A stretch of 10,141 nt of DNA from assembly GCA_045637425.1 (NCBI GenBank), contig JAZTZL010000047.1, positions 1 to 10,141 on the forward strand, in the 5' to 3' direction. Source of the DNA: CAJGBR01 sp045637425. GTDB lineage: Bacteria; Bacteroidota; Bacteroidia; Bacteroidales; Rikenellaceae. Numbering within the stretch: position 1 is the stretch's first letter; each line of letters begins with the position of its first letter. Below, piece after piece: positions 1 to 6,942 of the stretch. The notes beneath the pieces were generated by a model. That model made no database searches, was not told the DNA's origin, and saw only the letters and a program-made list of their open reading frames with translations. Made by a program: the position numbers and the translations under genes.

Positions 1-654
1 AAATTCTTCGACCAACTTTTTAAGCGCTACCCAAAGATTGATTCTGCAATCGCAGTATCAACCAAGACTGATGGCGACGATTGTCTTGAATATGTCAAAA
101 AGCGTGTGAATCAATACTTTTGGTTTGATGATACGCTGGAAATTCCAATAAAGAACCTCTATGAAAGTCCCAAAACGTTGGGACACGACCGAATGGCAGG
201 AGCTGTTGCTGCAGCGGCAGTATACCCTAATAGCAATATTCTGATTGTGGATTTTGGGACTGCGATTACTGTAGATTTCGTTTCGGCGCAGGGTGAGTTC
301 CTTGGTGGAGTAATCTCTCCGGGACTCAAGATGAGGTTTAATGCACTGCACGAATTTACTCATTCGTTGCCGTTGTGTGATGTGCCCGAGCAGGTGGAAC
401 TGACTCCGAAGAAAACCGAGTCGGCAATAGGCTCTGGCGTTGTGAACGGCATTGTATTTGAAATACAGGGATATCTGGACCGCTATATGGAAAAGTATCC
501 CGATTTGAGAATTGTATTTACCGGTGGCGATGGCGATTATTTTGCACGTTGGTTTAAGTACCCGATGATGGCTACTCGAGATTTGGTGGTCTATGGACTG
601 AGTCGAATCCTTGAGTACAATGTGCAATTATCGAAAAATAATATTAATCGTTAG
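1..654 (+). CDS. coaX: Type III pantothenate kinase CoaX, 3' part (5' end outside the window)
   Basis: The enzyme phosphorylates pantothenate with ATP, the first step of coenzyme A synthesis in the cytoplasm. The reading frame is open from base 1, so the first roughly 25-30 residues, including the phosphate-binding DxGNT-type motif, lie upstream; 217 codons are visible. Diagnostic type III motifs are present: GHDR at visible codons 61-64 (family GxDR), DFGTAITVDF at codons 84-93, GGVISPG at codons 102-108, and FTGGDG at codons 173-178. These belong to the ASKHA-fold kinase family, not the P-loop type I enzyme. A GTG at 106 could be mistaken for a start, but the conserved frame continues upstream of it. 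The gene heads a plus-strand run of envelope genes and its 3' end overlaps the next gene by 35 bases, so the two are probably co-transcribed. Identification is firm; only the missing N-terminus is uncertain. Confidence 0.95.
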   Translation, partial: KFFDQLFKRYPKIDSAIAVSTKTDGDDCLEYVKKRVNQYFWFDDTLEIPIKNLYESPKTLGHDRMAGAVAAAAVYPNSNILIVDFGTAITVDFVSAQGEFLGGVISPGLKMRFNALHEFTHSLPLCDVPEQVELTPKKTESAIGSGVVNGIVFEIQGYLDRYMEKYPDLRIVFTGGDGDYFARWFKYPMMATRDLVVYGLSRILEYNVQLSKNNINR

Positions 655-1900
655 TCTGTTCATTGCTTTGCAGGCAAGTGCCCAGCAGAGCAGTGTCAGT
701 ACGTTTTCGCCTTATACGTTCTATGGAATAGGTCGGCTGATGTCGATTAGCACTACAGCGCAGAGGGCTAAAGGTGGAGTCGGGGTGGCTGACTACTCGT
801 CTGTTGAGATTAACCCGAGAAACTCGGCGTCGTATGGGCGCGTAGCTCGGAACACAATGTTGCTGGATATGGGTGTATGTTTGGGAAATTTTTATCAAAA
901 AAGTGGAAATTTTCGAAAAACAAACAATACCGTAAACATCGCAAACGTTTCTTTAGTAGCACCTTTGATGAAGAACTGTGGAATCGGGTTTGACCTTGAA
1001 CCGAGTTCGAGTGTGGGTTACAGAGTGAAGTTCGAGGGTGATGTAGACGATGAAATGCAGTCGGGACAGGTGGTTTATGACTATCAGGGTGAAGGCGGAG
1101 TGACGCGTTGGGCGTTGGGATTCGGTTGGAACGTGGCCGAGCAGTTGTCCATAGGAGTGGAGATGATTTTGTATAACTGCAGTATAACTAACAGTTATTC
1201 AGTATATAACAGTTCTTTGTCAGGTGGCGAGGCGGATAATCGTCTGAGGGTTGAACGTAATTACACTTATGCTAAGTTGCTCGTGGGAGCATCGGTGCAG
1301 TGGTGTGTGTTTGAGAGCGAGAGTCGGCGTTTTGTGCTTGGAGCGAAGTTCGAACCAGAGGCTAATTGTCGTTTTCAGACTCAGCAGATGATTGTAGCTG
1401 CAAAGGATACATTGTCTAATACGACAGATAATCAGAGGCTTAAATTGCCGAGCCGTTGGACAGTCGGCTTGGCGTGGCGAACTAAACGGTGGGCAGTTGC
1501 TGCGGATTGGGAATTGCAGCGATGGAGTCGCTCGTTTACTAATGAACGGGCTGATAATGCCGAAATATCGTGGGCGAATTGTTCTACACTTGCGTTGGGC
1601 GGTGAATTTACGCCAAAACCTAACGATGTGCGAAACTTTTGGCATAGAGCAACCTACCGAGTCGGACTGAGATATGACGGAGGGTATTTGGTTGATTCGG
1701 GGCGCAGGCTCAAAACACGAACGTTGTGTCTGGGGCTGAGGTTGCCGCTGAAGCAGAATTCGAGCATCAACGTGGCTGTAGAGTATGGTCGCGAAGGGTA
1801 TGATGCAGAAGAAGTGATAATGACTGATTTTCTCGGAATGAGTATCGGATTGTCGTTTTTCGGAACTGATGACTGGTTTAAGAGAAATAAATACAAATAG
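620..1900 (+). CDS. Putative outer-membrane beta-barrel protein
   Basis: This 426-residue protein has a clear signal peptide: basic Arg5-Lys6, a hydrophobic stretch at about 7-18 and a likely signal peptidase I site after ASA at residues 19-21. The mature protein starts with a FSPYTFYGIGRL segment, of the kind seen in Bacteroidetes outer-membrane proteins of the OmpP1/FadL/PorV-like class, and continues as many alternating amphipathic strands rich in Gly, Tyr and Trp. It ends in a short final strand and basic tail (FFGTDDWFKRNKYK). I infer a barrel in the outer membrane; cargo or function is unknown. I prefer the ATG at 620; an in-frame TTG at 611 would add three residues. The start lies inside coaX, suggesting translational coupling. 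Arginine codons are mixed (by hand about 10 of 32 are CGT/CGC), unlike the next gene, so expression is probably moderate. Confidence 0.8.
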   Translation: MCNYRKIILIVSLFIALQASAQQSSVSTFSPYTFYGIGRLMSISTTAQRAKGGVGVADYSSVEINPRNSASYGRVARNTMLLDMGVCLGNFYQKSGNFRKTNNTVNIANVSLVAPLMKNCGIGFDLEPSSSVGYRVKFEGDVDDEMQSGQVVYDYQGEGGVTRWALGFGWNVAEQLSIGVEMILYNCSITNSYSVYNSSLSGGEADNRLRVERNYTYAKLLVGASVQWCVFESESRRFVLGAKFEPEANCRFQTQQMIVAAKDTLSNTTDNQRLKLPSRWTVGLAWRTKRWAVAADWELQRWSRSFTNERADNAEISWANCSTLALGGEFTPKPNDVRNFWHRATYRVGLRYDGGYLVDSGRRLKTRTLCLGLRLPLKQNSSINVAVEYGREGYDAEEVIMTDFLGMSIGLSFFGTDDWFKRNKYK

Positions 1901-1931
1901 TTGATAATTAGTAAAATAAAAATAAATTAAA

Positions 1932-3296
1932 ATGGAGAAACACTACAAAAAATCGCAAACAGTAATTGTTATGAAACGTTTGATGTTGTTGCTTGTGTTG
2001 GTATCTGTATGCGGACTGACTCAGGCTCAGAGCTATTTGAATGACCCACGTTACGGTGCTGATACTGCAACGCGTGTTATGGTGCTTGAAAAAATGAATA
2101 TGATGAAAGATGCGAATGACTCGAAGGATACCGAGACGGCTACCAAACACGCATTCGCATTTATCAACGTTGCACCTGCTGCATCTCAAAATGCCTACAT
2201 TTTGGTGTTGAACTACTACAAAATGAAGGTTAATCTCGCAACTGAAATCGAAGAACGTGATATGTATGTAGACTCGCTGATGTACTACTATGACCGTCGT
2301 ATGGAGTTCTTCCCTAAGAGCGAAGTGGGTGTTAAAGAGAGAAAAGCACAGGACTACTGTACTTATAGAAGAGATGACGTTGAAACTGTGATGTTGTATC
2401 TTGACGAGGCTATCGAAGCTGGTAAGAATGCCGGTCAAGTCAATGCAGACTTGGTTTATTATTACTTCAATTACCTCGACGAAGTGTATGTATCAACAGA
2501 TATGTTGGCTACTGAAGATTATCTTGATTCATTCGATAGATTGTCTAAATTGTTGGACGACTCAGTTGAAAAACACGCTCAATACAAACAGGCTATGGAG
2601 CAAAAGATGATTAAGAGTGGCGCTGCAAATATCGAAAACCTCGAAAAGATGTTTGCTCCGAAACTCGCTGAAAACCCAACTGATACAGCATTGTTTAAGA
2701 AAGTAATATACTATGTTCAACGTGAGGCTCCAGAATCTCAATTCCTGCAGACTACACTCGAAGGCTATTTCGCACTTACTAAAGATCCGATGACTGCATT
2801 GCAACTTTCAGGTTTCTACGAACGTAAGGGTGATATCACTCGCGCTGCTGAGTATATGGACAAGGCCGTAAGCCTCGAACCAGATCCTGAACGTCGTTCT
2901 GATTTGTTGGTAAACGGTGCACGATATATGTTGGACGCTAAAAAATATCCTGCTGCAGCAAACTATGCTCGTCAGGCTATGAATCTTAACTCGCAAAACG
3001 GTTTGGCTTATTTCGCACTTGGTCAGGCTTATGCCTTCGCAGCAGGTGGTTTGCAAGTGGAAGAATGGGATCGTCAGACTGTTTATTGGTTGGCTGCCGA
3101 TAATCTTCAGCGTGCAATCTCGCTCATTAGCGACGAAAAAACTAGAAAGGTTATTCAGACTTTGTTGAACAATTGCTCTGCAAGTTTCCCGACTAAAGAC
3201 GAATGTTTCTTCCGCTCTAAAACTCCGGGAACAGCTTACGAAGTCAATGCTGGTTGGATTAAAGGTTCAACTAAAGTTCGCGAACGTAAAGAGTAA
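1932..3296 (+). CDS. Exported tetratricopeptide-repeat protein
   Basis: This 454-residue protein carries an N-terminal export signal and alpha-helical TPR-type repeats. Counting from the ATG at 1932, the hydrophobic core is at about residues 17-30 and a signal peptidase I site follows TQA at 30-32. A second ATG at 1971 (residue 14) would give a shorter, more ordinary signal peptide. I kept 1932 because it follows the very A-rich leader usual for Bacteroidetes starts, but either could be right. Helical repeats are clearest at about 286-318, 322-355 and 357-396. The C-terminus (FPTKDECFF, then GWIKGSTKVRERKE) resembles that of TPR proteins found beside lptC in other Bacteroidales. It is probably periplasmic and may scaffold an envelope complex with its neighbours; that is inference. 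Arginine codons are strongly biased (about 17 of 23 CGT/CGC), suggesting high expression. It begins 31 bases after the barrel gene. Confidence 0.85.
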   Translation: MEKHYKKSQTVIVMKRLMLLLVLVSVCGLTQAQSYLNDPRYGADTATRVMVLEKMNMMKDANDSKDTETATKHAFAFINVAPAASQNAYILVLNYYKMKVNLATEIEERDMYVDSLMYYYDRRMEFFPKSEVGVKERKAQDYCTYRRDDVETVMLYLDEAIEAGKNAGQVNADLVYYYFNYLDEVYVSTDMLATEDYLDSFDRLSKLLDDSVEKHAQYKQAMEQKMIKSGAANIENLEKMFAPKLAENPTDTALFKKVIYYVQREAPESQFLQTTLEGYFALTKDPMTALQLSGFYERKGDITRAAEYMDKAVSLEPDPERRSDLLVNGARYMLDAKKYPAAANYARQAMNLNSQNGLAYFALGQAYAFAAGGLQVEEWDRQTVYWLAADNLQRAISLISDEKTRKVIQTLLNNCSASFPTKDECFFRSKTPGTAYEVNAGWIKGSTKVRERKE

Positions 3297-3320
3297 AACG
3301 TGATAAACTTTTTGAAAAAT

Positions 3321-3944
3321 ATGTTTAAGGTCGTGTCGATTTTCATCGGCACGACTCTTCTAATGTATTCCTGTGATAGAGCAACAACAGCCGAAAAAAT
3401 TGACGAGGATACGCTGATGACTCAGAAAACAGTCAATATGTTGCTCATCTCGTCGAAAGATGGTAAGGTTAATTATCGTTTTGAGGCTCCGTTGATGGAA
3501 CGCTACGAGTTGGCTAAGAAACCTTATACCGAGTACAGAAAGGGGTTGCACATCACTACTTATAACGACTCGAGTCAGGTCGAATCGGACTTGAGGGGCG
3601 ATTATGCAATCTTTCTCGAAAAGGAGAAACTTTGGGAAGTAAGAGGTAATGTTGTGGCTCGCAACGCAAAGGGTGAGGTGCTCGAGACCGAACAGCTCTT
3701 CTGGAATCAGAAAACAAAGAAGATTTATTCTAATGTAGAATCGAAAGTTACTCAACAACAAGATGTTATGGTTGGTGAGGGATTCGAGTCTGACGAGCGA
3801 ATGGATAATTTCCTCTTCCGAAAACCAAAAGGTCGTATCGCTGTTGATGCTGTTACACAGAAAGATTCGACTTCGGTTGATTCGACTGCTCTCCAGGGCG
3901 ACTCATTAAGAGTGGCTCGCAATGCTGTAGAAATTACACAGTAG
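3321..3944 (+). CDS. lptC: LPS export ABC transporter periplasmic protein LptC (lipoprotein)
   Basis: LptC passes lipopolysaccharide from the inner-membrane LptB2FG transporter to the periplasmic bridge protein LptA. The protein matches the Bacteroidetes LptC pattern: LISSKDGKVNYRFEAP, PYTEYRKGLHI, YAIFLEKEKLWEVRGNVVA, LETEQLFW, KIYSN and GEGFESDE in order, covering the beta-jellyroll domain. The N-terminus (hydrophobic segment, then MYSC at residues 15-18) looks like a lipobox, so it is probably a lipoprotein, rather than the transmembrane-anchored form of E. coli; Tyr at -2 makes the box non-ideal. I chose ATG at 3321, giving 207 residues; an in-frame GTG at 3300, only 3 bases after the TPR gene stop, would add seven residues and tighter coupling. 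The last 35-40 residues are polar and Ser/Thr/Asp-rich and probably disordered. Only 12 bases separate it from the next gene. Identification is strong. Confidence 0.93.
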   Translation: MFKVVSIFIGTTLLMYSCDRATTAEKIDEDTLMTQKTVNMLLISSKDGKVNYRFEAPLMERYELAKKPYTEYRKGLHITTYNDSSQVESDLRGDYAIFLEKEKLWEVRGNVVARNAKGEVLETEQLFWNQKTKKIYSNVESKVTQQQDVMVGEGFESDERMDNFLFRKPKGRIAVDAVTQKDSTSVDSTALQGDSLRVARNAVEITQ

Positions 3945-3956
3945 ATTGAAAATTAT

Positions 3957-5216
3957 ATGGTTACGATTGTAGTCTCGATTGTTGCGATGTTGATTTTGTC
4001 GGCGTTCTTCTCGGCGATGGAGATTGCCTATAACTCGTCGAACAGACTCAAACTCGAGATTGACAGAAAATCACACAAGACATTCTCGAAAATTGCAGAT
4101 GTCTTTAGTCGAAATCCAGGGCAGTATGTAACTACGATTTTGGTAGGAAACAACATCGCGCTGGTCGTATTTTCATTGCAGATGACCGTACTGCTTACCT
4201 CGCTCTTCGGAGAGTGGGCTGAACAGAACGAACGTATGGCTTTCATAGCTCAGACACTTATCTCGACAATCGTAATTATTTTTACTGCGGAATTTTTGCC
4301 AAAGGCTATTGCTCGAACCAATCCGAACTTCTATTACAGATACTTCTGCGTACCCATATACTTTTTCTATGTATTGCTCTACCCGATAGCAAAATTTTCG
4401 ACCTGGTTGTCATCAATTTTGTTCAGAATATTCGGACTCAAGGTGAACAAAGCGAATAATTCAAATACCTTCAATAAGGTCGATTTGGCACATCTGGTTG
4501 AAGATGCATCAGTGGAAATTGAATCTGAGCCAGCTTCAGATGATGATCTGAAATTGTTCCAAAAGGCTTTGGATTTCTCTGAATTGAAGGTGCGTCATTG
4601 TATGGTGCCGAGAATATATATGGAGACAATTGATGTCAATCAGTCTATCGGTAAGTTGCAGGAACTTTTCACAGAGACACGATATTCGCGAATACCCGTA
4701 TATGAGGGTACGATTGACAATATCATCGGGTATGTTACCAGCAAAAGTCTGTTCCGAGAACCAAAAACTATCCGTGAGGTGCTGATAAAGGTCGATTATG
4801 TTACGGAGAGTATGATGGTCGAGCGGTTGCTCAGTTCGTTCATTAAGCATCATCAGTCTCTTGCTATTGTTATCGATGAGTTTGGTGGAACTGCCGGAAT
4901 GATTACAATCGAGGATATTCTAGAGGAAATATTCGGAGAAATAGAGGACGAACACGACGAGTCTGAAATGATTGAAAAGAGATTAGATGCTACTCATTAT
5001 GTGTTGTCGTGCAGACTCGAGATTGACTACCTGAATGAAAAGTACAACTTCGAGATTCCAACTTCAGACGAATACGATACGTTGGCTGGCTTTATTTTGT
5101 TCAATAACGAGGGAATGCCCTCGCACGGACAGTGCCTGACAATCGAAAATATGAAGTTCGAAGTGTTGAAAAAGTCTGGCTCAAAACTCGAACTCGTTAA
5201 ACTCGAACTACTTTAA
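3957..5216 (+). CDS. CNNM/CBS-domain CorC-HlyC family membrane protein (GldE/hemolysin-like)
   Basis: This 419-residue inner-membrane protein has the full architecture of its family. A DUF21/CNNM transmembrane domain spans about residues 1-160, with hydrophobic segments near 3-22, 58-82, 94-118 and 128-156. A CBS pair follows at about 212-325 (VRHCMVPRI, then RIPVYEG, then a second CBS ending DEFGGTAGMITIEDILEEI). A CorC_HlyC transporter-associated domain lies at about 346-418. Family members are linked to Mg2+/Co2+ transport or resistance, and a relative, GldE, is associated with gliding motility in flavobacteria; the name hemolysin is historical. The substrate cannot be told here. The gene follows lptC by 12 bases and is the last of the coaX operon in this window; no hairpin terminator is evident after it. 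In other Bacteroidales, as I recall, a SurA/PpiD-like peptidyl-prolyl isomerase gene often comes next, but here tsf does. Confidence 0.9.
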   Translation: MVTIVVSIVAMLILSAFFSAMEIAYNSSNRLKLEIDRKSHKTFSKIADVFSRNPGQYVTTILVGNNIALVVFSLQMTVLLTSLFGEWAEQNERMAFIAQTLISTIVIIFTAEFLPKAIARTNPNFYYRYFCVPIYFFYVLLYPIAKFSTWLSSILFRIFGLKVNKANNSNTFNKVDLAHLVEDASVEIESEPASDDDLKLFQKALDFSELKVRHCMVPRIYMETIDVNQSIGKLQELFTETRYSRIPVYEGTIDNIIGYVTSKSLFREPKTIREVLIKVDYVTESMMVERLLSSFIKHHQSLAIVIDEFGGTAGMITIEDILEEIFGEIEDEHDESEMIEKRLDATHYVLSCRLEIDYLNEKYNFEIPTSDEYDTLAGFILFNNEGMPSHGQCLTIENMKFEVLKKSGSKLELVKLELL

Positions 5217-5278
5217 CTGTAGAAATAATCTTTTTTATAACTCAATTTTAGCTGACTTTTGAATTAATTGAAAAAAGT
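5217..5278. other. A/T-rich intergenic stretch upstream of the tsf promoter
   Basis: This part of the 136-base gap between the CorC-type gene and tsf is very A/T-rich. It has only a weak all-A/T inverted repeat (ACTTTT near 5255 against AAAAGT near 5273), which is not a convincing terminator. I see no ORF, tRNA or structured leader. The upstream operon may end here by a factor-dependent mechanism, or read through into tsf. Confidence 0.4.
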
Positions 5279-5310
5279 TTTGGCAATTTTTGAAAAAAAG
5301 ATTAATTTTG
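5279..5310 (+). promoter_or_regulatory. tsf promoter, Bacteroidetes-type (-33 TTTG, -7 TAnnTTTG)
   Basis: TTTG at 5279-5282 and TAATTTTG at 5303-5310 match both elements of the promoter known from Bacteroides, separated by exactly 20 bases. Transcription should begin near 5314-5318, giving a leader of about 35-40 bases before the ATG at 5353. The leader is A-rich and unstructured. This is the best promoter in the window and fits a strongly expressed translation factor. A second TTTG at 5289-5292 is too close to the -7 element to serve. Confidence 0.75.
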
Positions 5311-5352
5311 CAACCTATAATATTAAAATCAATAACTTAAAAACATAGACCT

Positions 5353-6171
5353 ATGGAAATTAAAGCTGCAGATGTTGCCAAACTCCGCAAAATGACCGGA
5401 GCAGGTATGATGGACTGCAAGAACGCATTGGCTGAAGCTAATGGCGATTTCGAACGTGCACAAGAAATTATTCGTGAAAAAGGTAAATTGATTGCTTCTA
5501 AACGTGCTGACCGTACTGCTACTGAAGGTGTTGTAGTTGCTCGCGTTGAAGGCAACAAGGCTTATATGCTTTGCTTGGCTTGCGAAACTGACTTCGTTGC
5601 TAAGAATGAAGGTTTTGCTGCAACAGCAAACGAAATTATGGATATCGCTATCAAGAATGACTGCGCTGATATCGAAGCTTTGAAAGCTGTAAAGGCTGGC
5701 GATCAAACTGTTGAAGAAATGATCGTTGCAAAATCTGGTCAAACAGGTGAAAAAGTTGAAATGCCTTTCTACGCTCGCGTTGAAGCTCCTTACTGCGGAA
5801 GCTACGTTCATATGAACAACAAACTCGGTTCTTTGTTGGGATTCAATAAAGAAGTTCCTGCTCAAGTTGCTAAAGAAATCGCAATGCAAGCTACAGCAAT
5901 GGCTCCGGTGTCAATCTCTAAAGATGACTGTCCGGCTGACATCATTGAAAAAGAACGCGAAATCGGTCGCGAACAAGCTCGCATCGAAGGTAAACCTGAA
6001 CAAATGTTGGATAAGATCGCTGAAGGTAAGGTAAACAAATTCTTGCAAGAAAATACATTGATGAACCAAAAGTTCGTTATGAATGACAAGATGACTGTTG
6101 AAGCTTACTTGAAGAGCGTTGATCCTGAAGTGAAGGTTATCGCTTACAAACGCTTCTCTTTGAACGACTAA
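5353..6171 (+). CDS. tsf: Translation elongation factor Ts
   Basis: EF-Ts is the cytoplasmic nucleotide-exchange factor that releases GDP from EF-Tu so that it can be recharged with GTP. The 272-residue protein begins with the UBA-like domain (about 1-45) carrying the signature KLRKMTGAGMMDCKNAL, followed by the second signature CETDFVAKNEGF at about 76-87, whose TDFVAKN loop contacts the EF-Tu nucleotide-binding site. The two core subdomains fill the rest, with the C-terminal segment at about 230-270. All 11 arginine codons are CGT or CGC by my count, as expected of a very highly expressed gene and unlike most neighbours. It has its own promoter and a strong terminator, so it is a single-gene unit. 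In most bacteria, including Bacteroides, tsf follows rpsB; here the upstream gene is a membrane protein. Length is normal for a compact EF-Ts. Identification is certain. Confidence 0.98.
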   Translation: MEIKAADVAKLRKMTGAGMMDCKNALAEANGDFERAQEIIREKGKLIASKRADRTATEGVVVARVEGNKAYMLCLACETDFVAKNEGFAATANEIMDIAIKNDCADIEALKAVKAGDQTVEEMIVAKSGQTGEKVEMPFYARVEAPYCGSYVHMNNKLGSLLGFNKEVPAQVAKEIAMQATAMAPVSISKDDCPADIIEKEREIGREQARIEGKPEQMLDKIAEGKVNKFLQENTLMNQKFVMNDKMTVEAYLKSVDPEVKVIAYKRFSLND

Positions 6172-6191
6172 TAATTTTAGACGTAATATTT

Positions 6192-6222
6192 AAGGCTGCC
6201 ACATCAGTGGCAGCCTTTTTTT
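6192..6222 (+). terminator. Rho-independent terminator of tsf, convergent with bioD
   Basis: An 11-bp perfect stem pairs 6192-6202 (AAGGCTGCCAC) with 6207-6217, closing a four-base loop ATCA, and is followed by a T-tract through 6222. It lies 20 bases after the tsf stop. The T-tract overlaps the bioD stop codon (6221-6223, minus strand). Read from the other strand, the same hairpin follows bioD with a weaker U-run (AAATATT after the stem), so it may also serve bioD, less efficiently. Confidence 0.93.
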
Positions 6223-6880
6223 ATTTCAGTTTGATGAATTTGTTATCGCGGAGTTCTAAAATTTCGCACTGCGGAAAATATTTCTGCGTCTGTGCAATTA
6301 TGTAATCTCGTGTGTCGTCGATGATGAGTTTGTCGCTCGAGCCAAAATTATTATATATCAAATATTTAATCGTCAAATTTTTAGCCTTGCAGAATTCAAA
6401 GTTTAGAATTGTGTGATTAATACTGCCAAGACGAGGCGAGGTTATAAAAATTAGCGGTAGGTTGCGCTCCGCAGCGTAGTCTGCCATTGTGTAGTGCTCG
6501 GTGATTGGAACGGCGAGTCCGCCCGCGCCCTCAACCAGCAGCGTGTCGAAACGGGCTGAAAGTTCTGCAGTGGAGTTGTCAATTATCTTAATGTCAATGA
6601 CTTTATTGTCAATTTTGGCAGCAAGGTGTGGCGAGCAGGGGTGTGTAAATACGATGGGGCAAGAGATTCCCGAGCGGTCGTACTCCTGTGGTTCAATACC
6701 CATCAGTTTGCGGTGTGCCAAAATATCTTCAGATATGCCCTCGCAGCCTGTCTGAATAAGTTTCTGTGTGGCAACATTGCGCCCTGATAGCCTTAATTCT
6801 CGAGCCAACGACCCTGTTACAAATGTCTTACCGCAGTCGGTATCTATGCCGCTTACAAAATAAATTCCCTTTTCAATCAT
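6221..6880 (-). CDS. bioD: Dethiobiotin synthetase BioD
   Basis: BioD closes the ureido ring of dethiobiotin from 7,8-diaminopelargonic acid, CO2 and ATP, the penultimate step of biotin synthesis in the cytoplasm. The 219-residue protein is of normal length and shows the P-loop variant GIDTDCGKTF at residues 11-20 (family GTDTxxGKT), the QKLIQTGC substrate segment with Lys40 (usual form KPVxTG), SEDILAHRKLM, the conserved LLVEGAGGLAVPI at 114-126, and SPRLGSINHTILN at 148-160, matching the G-x-L-G-x-INHT motif. NNFG near 177-180 corresponds to the nucleotide-base loop. It is the only minus-strand gene in the window, divergent from bioB across 62 bases and convergent with tsf. The start at 6880 places the P-loop at the usual distance from the N-terminus. 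Other bio genes are not adjacent. Identification is firm. Confidence 0.95.
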   Translation of the reverse strand: MIEKGIYFVSGIDTDCGKTFVTGSLARELRLSGRNVATQKLIQTGCEGISEDILAHRKLMGIEPQEYDRSGISCPIVFTHPCSPHLAAKIDNKVIDIKIIDNSTAELSARFDTLLVEGAGGLAVPITEHYTMADYAAERNLPLIFITSPRLGSINHTILNFEFCKAKNLTIKYLIYNNFGSSDKLIIDDTRDYIIAQTQKYFPQCEILELRDNKFIKLK

Positions 6881-6884
6881 AATT

Positions 6885-6916
6885 TTTCCAAATGTGCCCC
6901 AAAATTAGTAAATTTG
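6885..6916 (+). promoter_or_regulatory. Candidate bioB promoter, Bacteroidetes-type
   Basis: TAAATTTG at 6909-6916 is a full match to the -7 element TAnnTTTG. Twenty bases upstream lies TTTC (6885-6888), three of four bases of the -33 TTTG. Transcription would begin near 6920, leaving about 20 bases before the bioB ATG at 6943. The leader is too short for a riboswitch. The -7 element sits one base from the opposing bioD -7 candidate. Confidence 0.55.
6900..6907 (-). promoter_or_regulatory. Candidate -7 element of the bioD promoter
   Basis: Read on the minus strand, 6907-6900 is TAATTTTG, a full match to the Bacteroidetes -7 element TAnnTTTG. It would start transcription near 6893-6896, about 15 bases before the bioD ATG. 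No good TTTG is found 19-21 bases upstream (TTCA or ATTC there), so support rests on the -7 match and position alone in an A/T-rich stretch. Confidence 0.4.
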
Positions 6917-6942
6917 CCTGAATTTATGAATATTTTTTTGAA

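Noticed and set aside
58..627. Long minus-strand ORF (189 codons) opposite coaX
   Set aside because: It lies antisense to a frame with firm CoaX motifs, is rich in Ser, His and Cys without recognisable domains, and has no promoter or start context of its own.
2020..2040. Possible lipobox in the TPR protein signal peptide (LVSVC)
   Set aside because: Val at -1 is not accepted in lipoboxes, and a good signal peptidase I site (TQA) follows shortly after.
4052..5027. Exact 13-base repeat ACTCGAGATTGAC at 4052-4064 and 5015-5027
   Set aside because: Both copies encode an ordinary Leu-Glu-Ile-Asp in the same gene using favoured codons; only two copies, about 950 bases apart, with no other sign of a repeat element.
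5268..5313. Imperfect direct repeat upstream of tsf (TTGAAAAAA ... TTTTGGCAA, then TTGAAAAAAA ... TTTTGCAA)
   Set aside because: The two copies differ in length and consist mostly of A- and T-runs; they are explained by the promoter elements and A/T-rich composition.
5329..5889. Long minus-strand ORF (186 codons) opposite tsf
   Set aside because: It is the shadow of the strongly codon-biased tsf gene; its composition (Phe/Ser/Cys-rich) is that of an antisense frame.
6881..6942. Possible biotin riboswitch or structured leader before bioB
   Set aside because: The predicted leaders are about 15-25 bases, A/T-rich and unstructured, and no biotin-binding riboswitch class is known to me.
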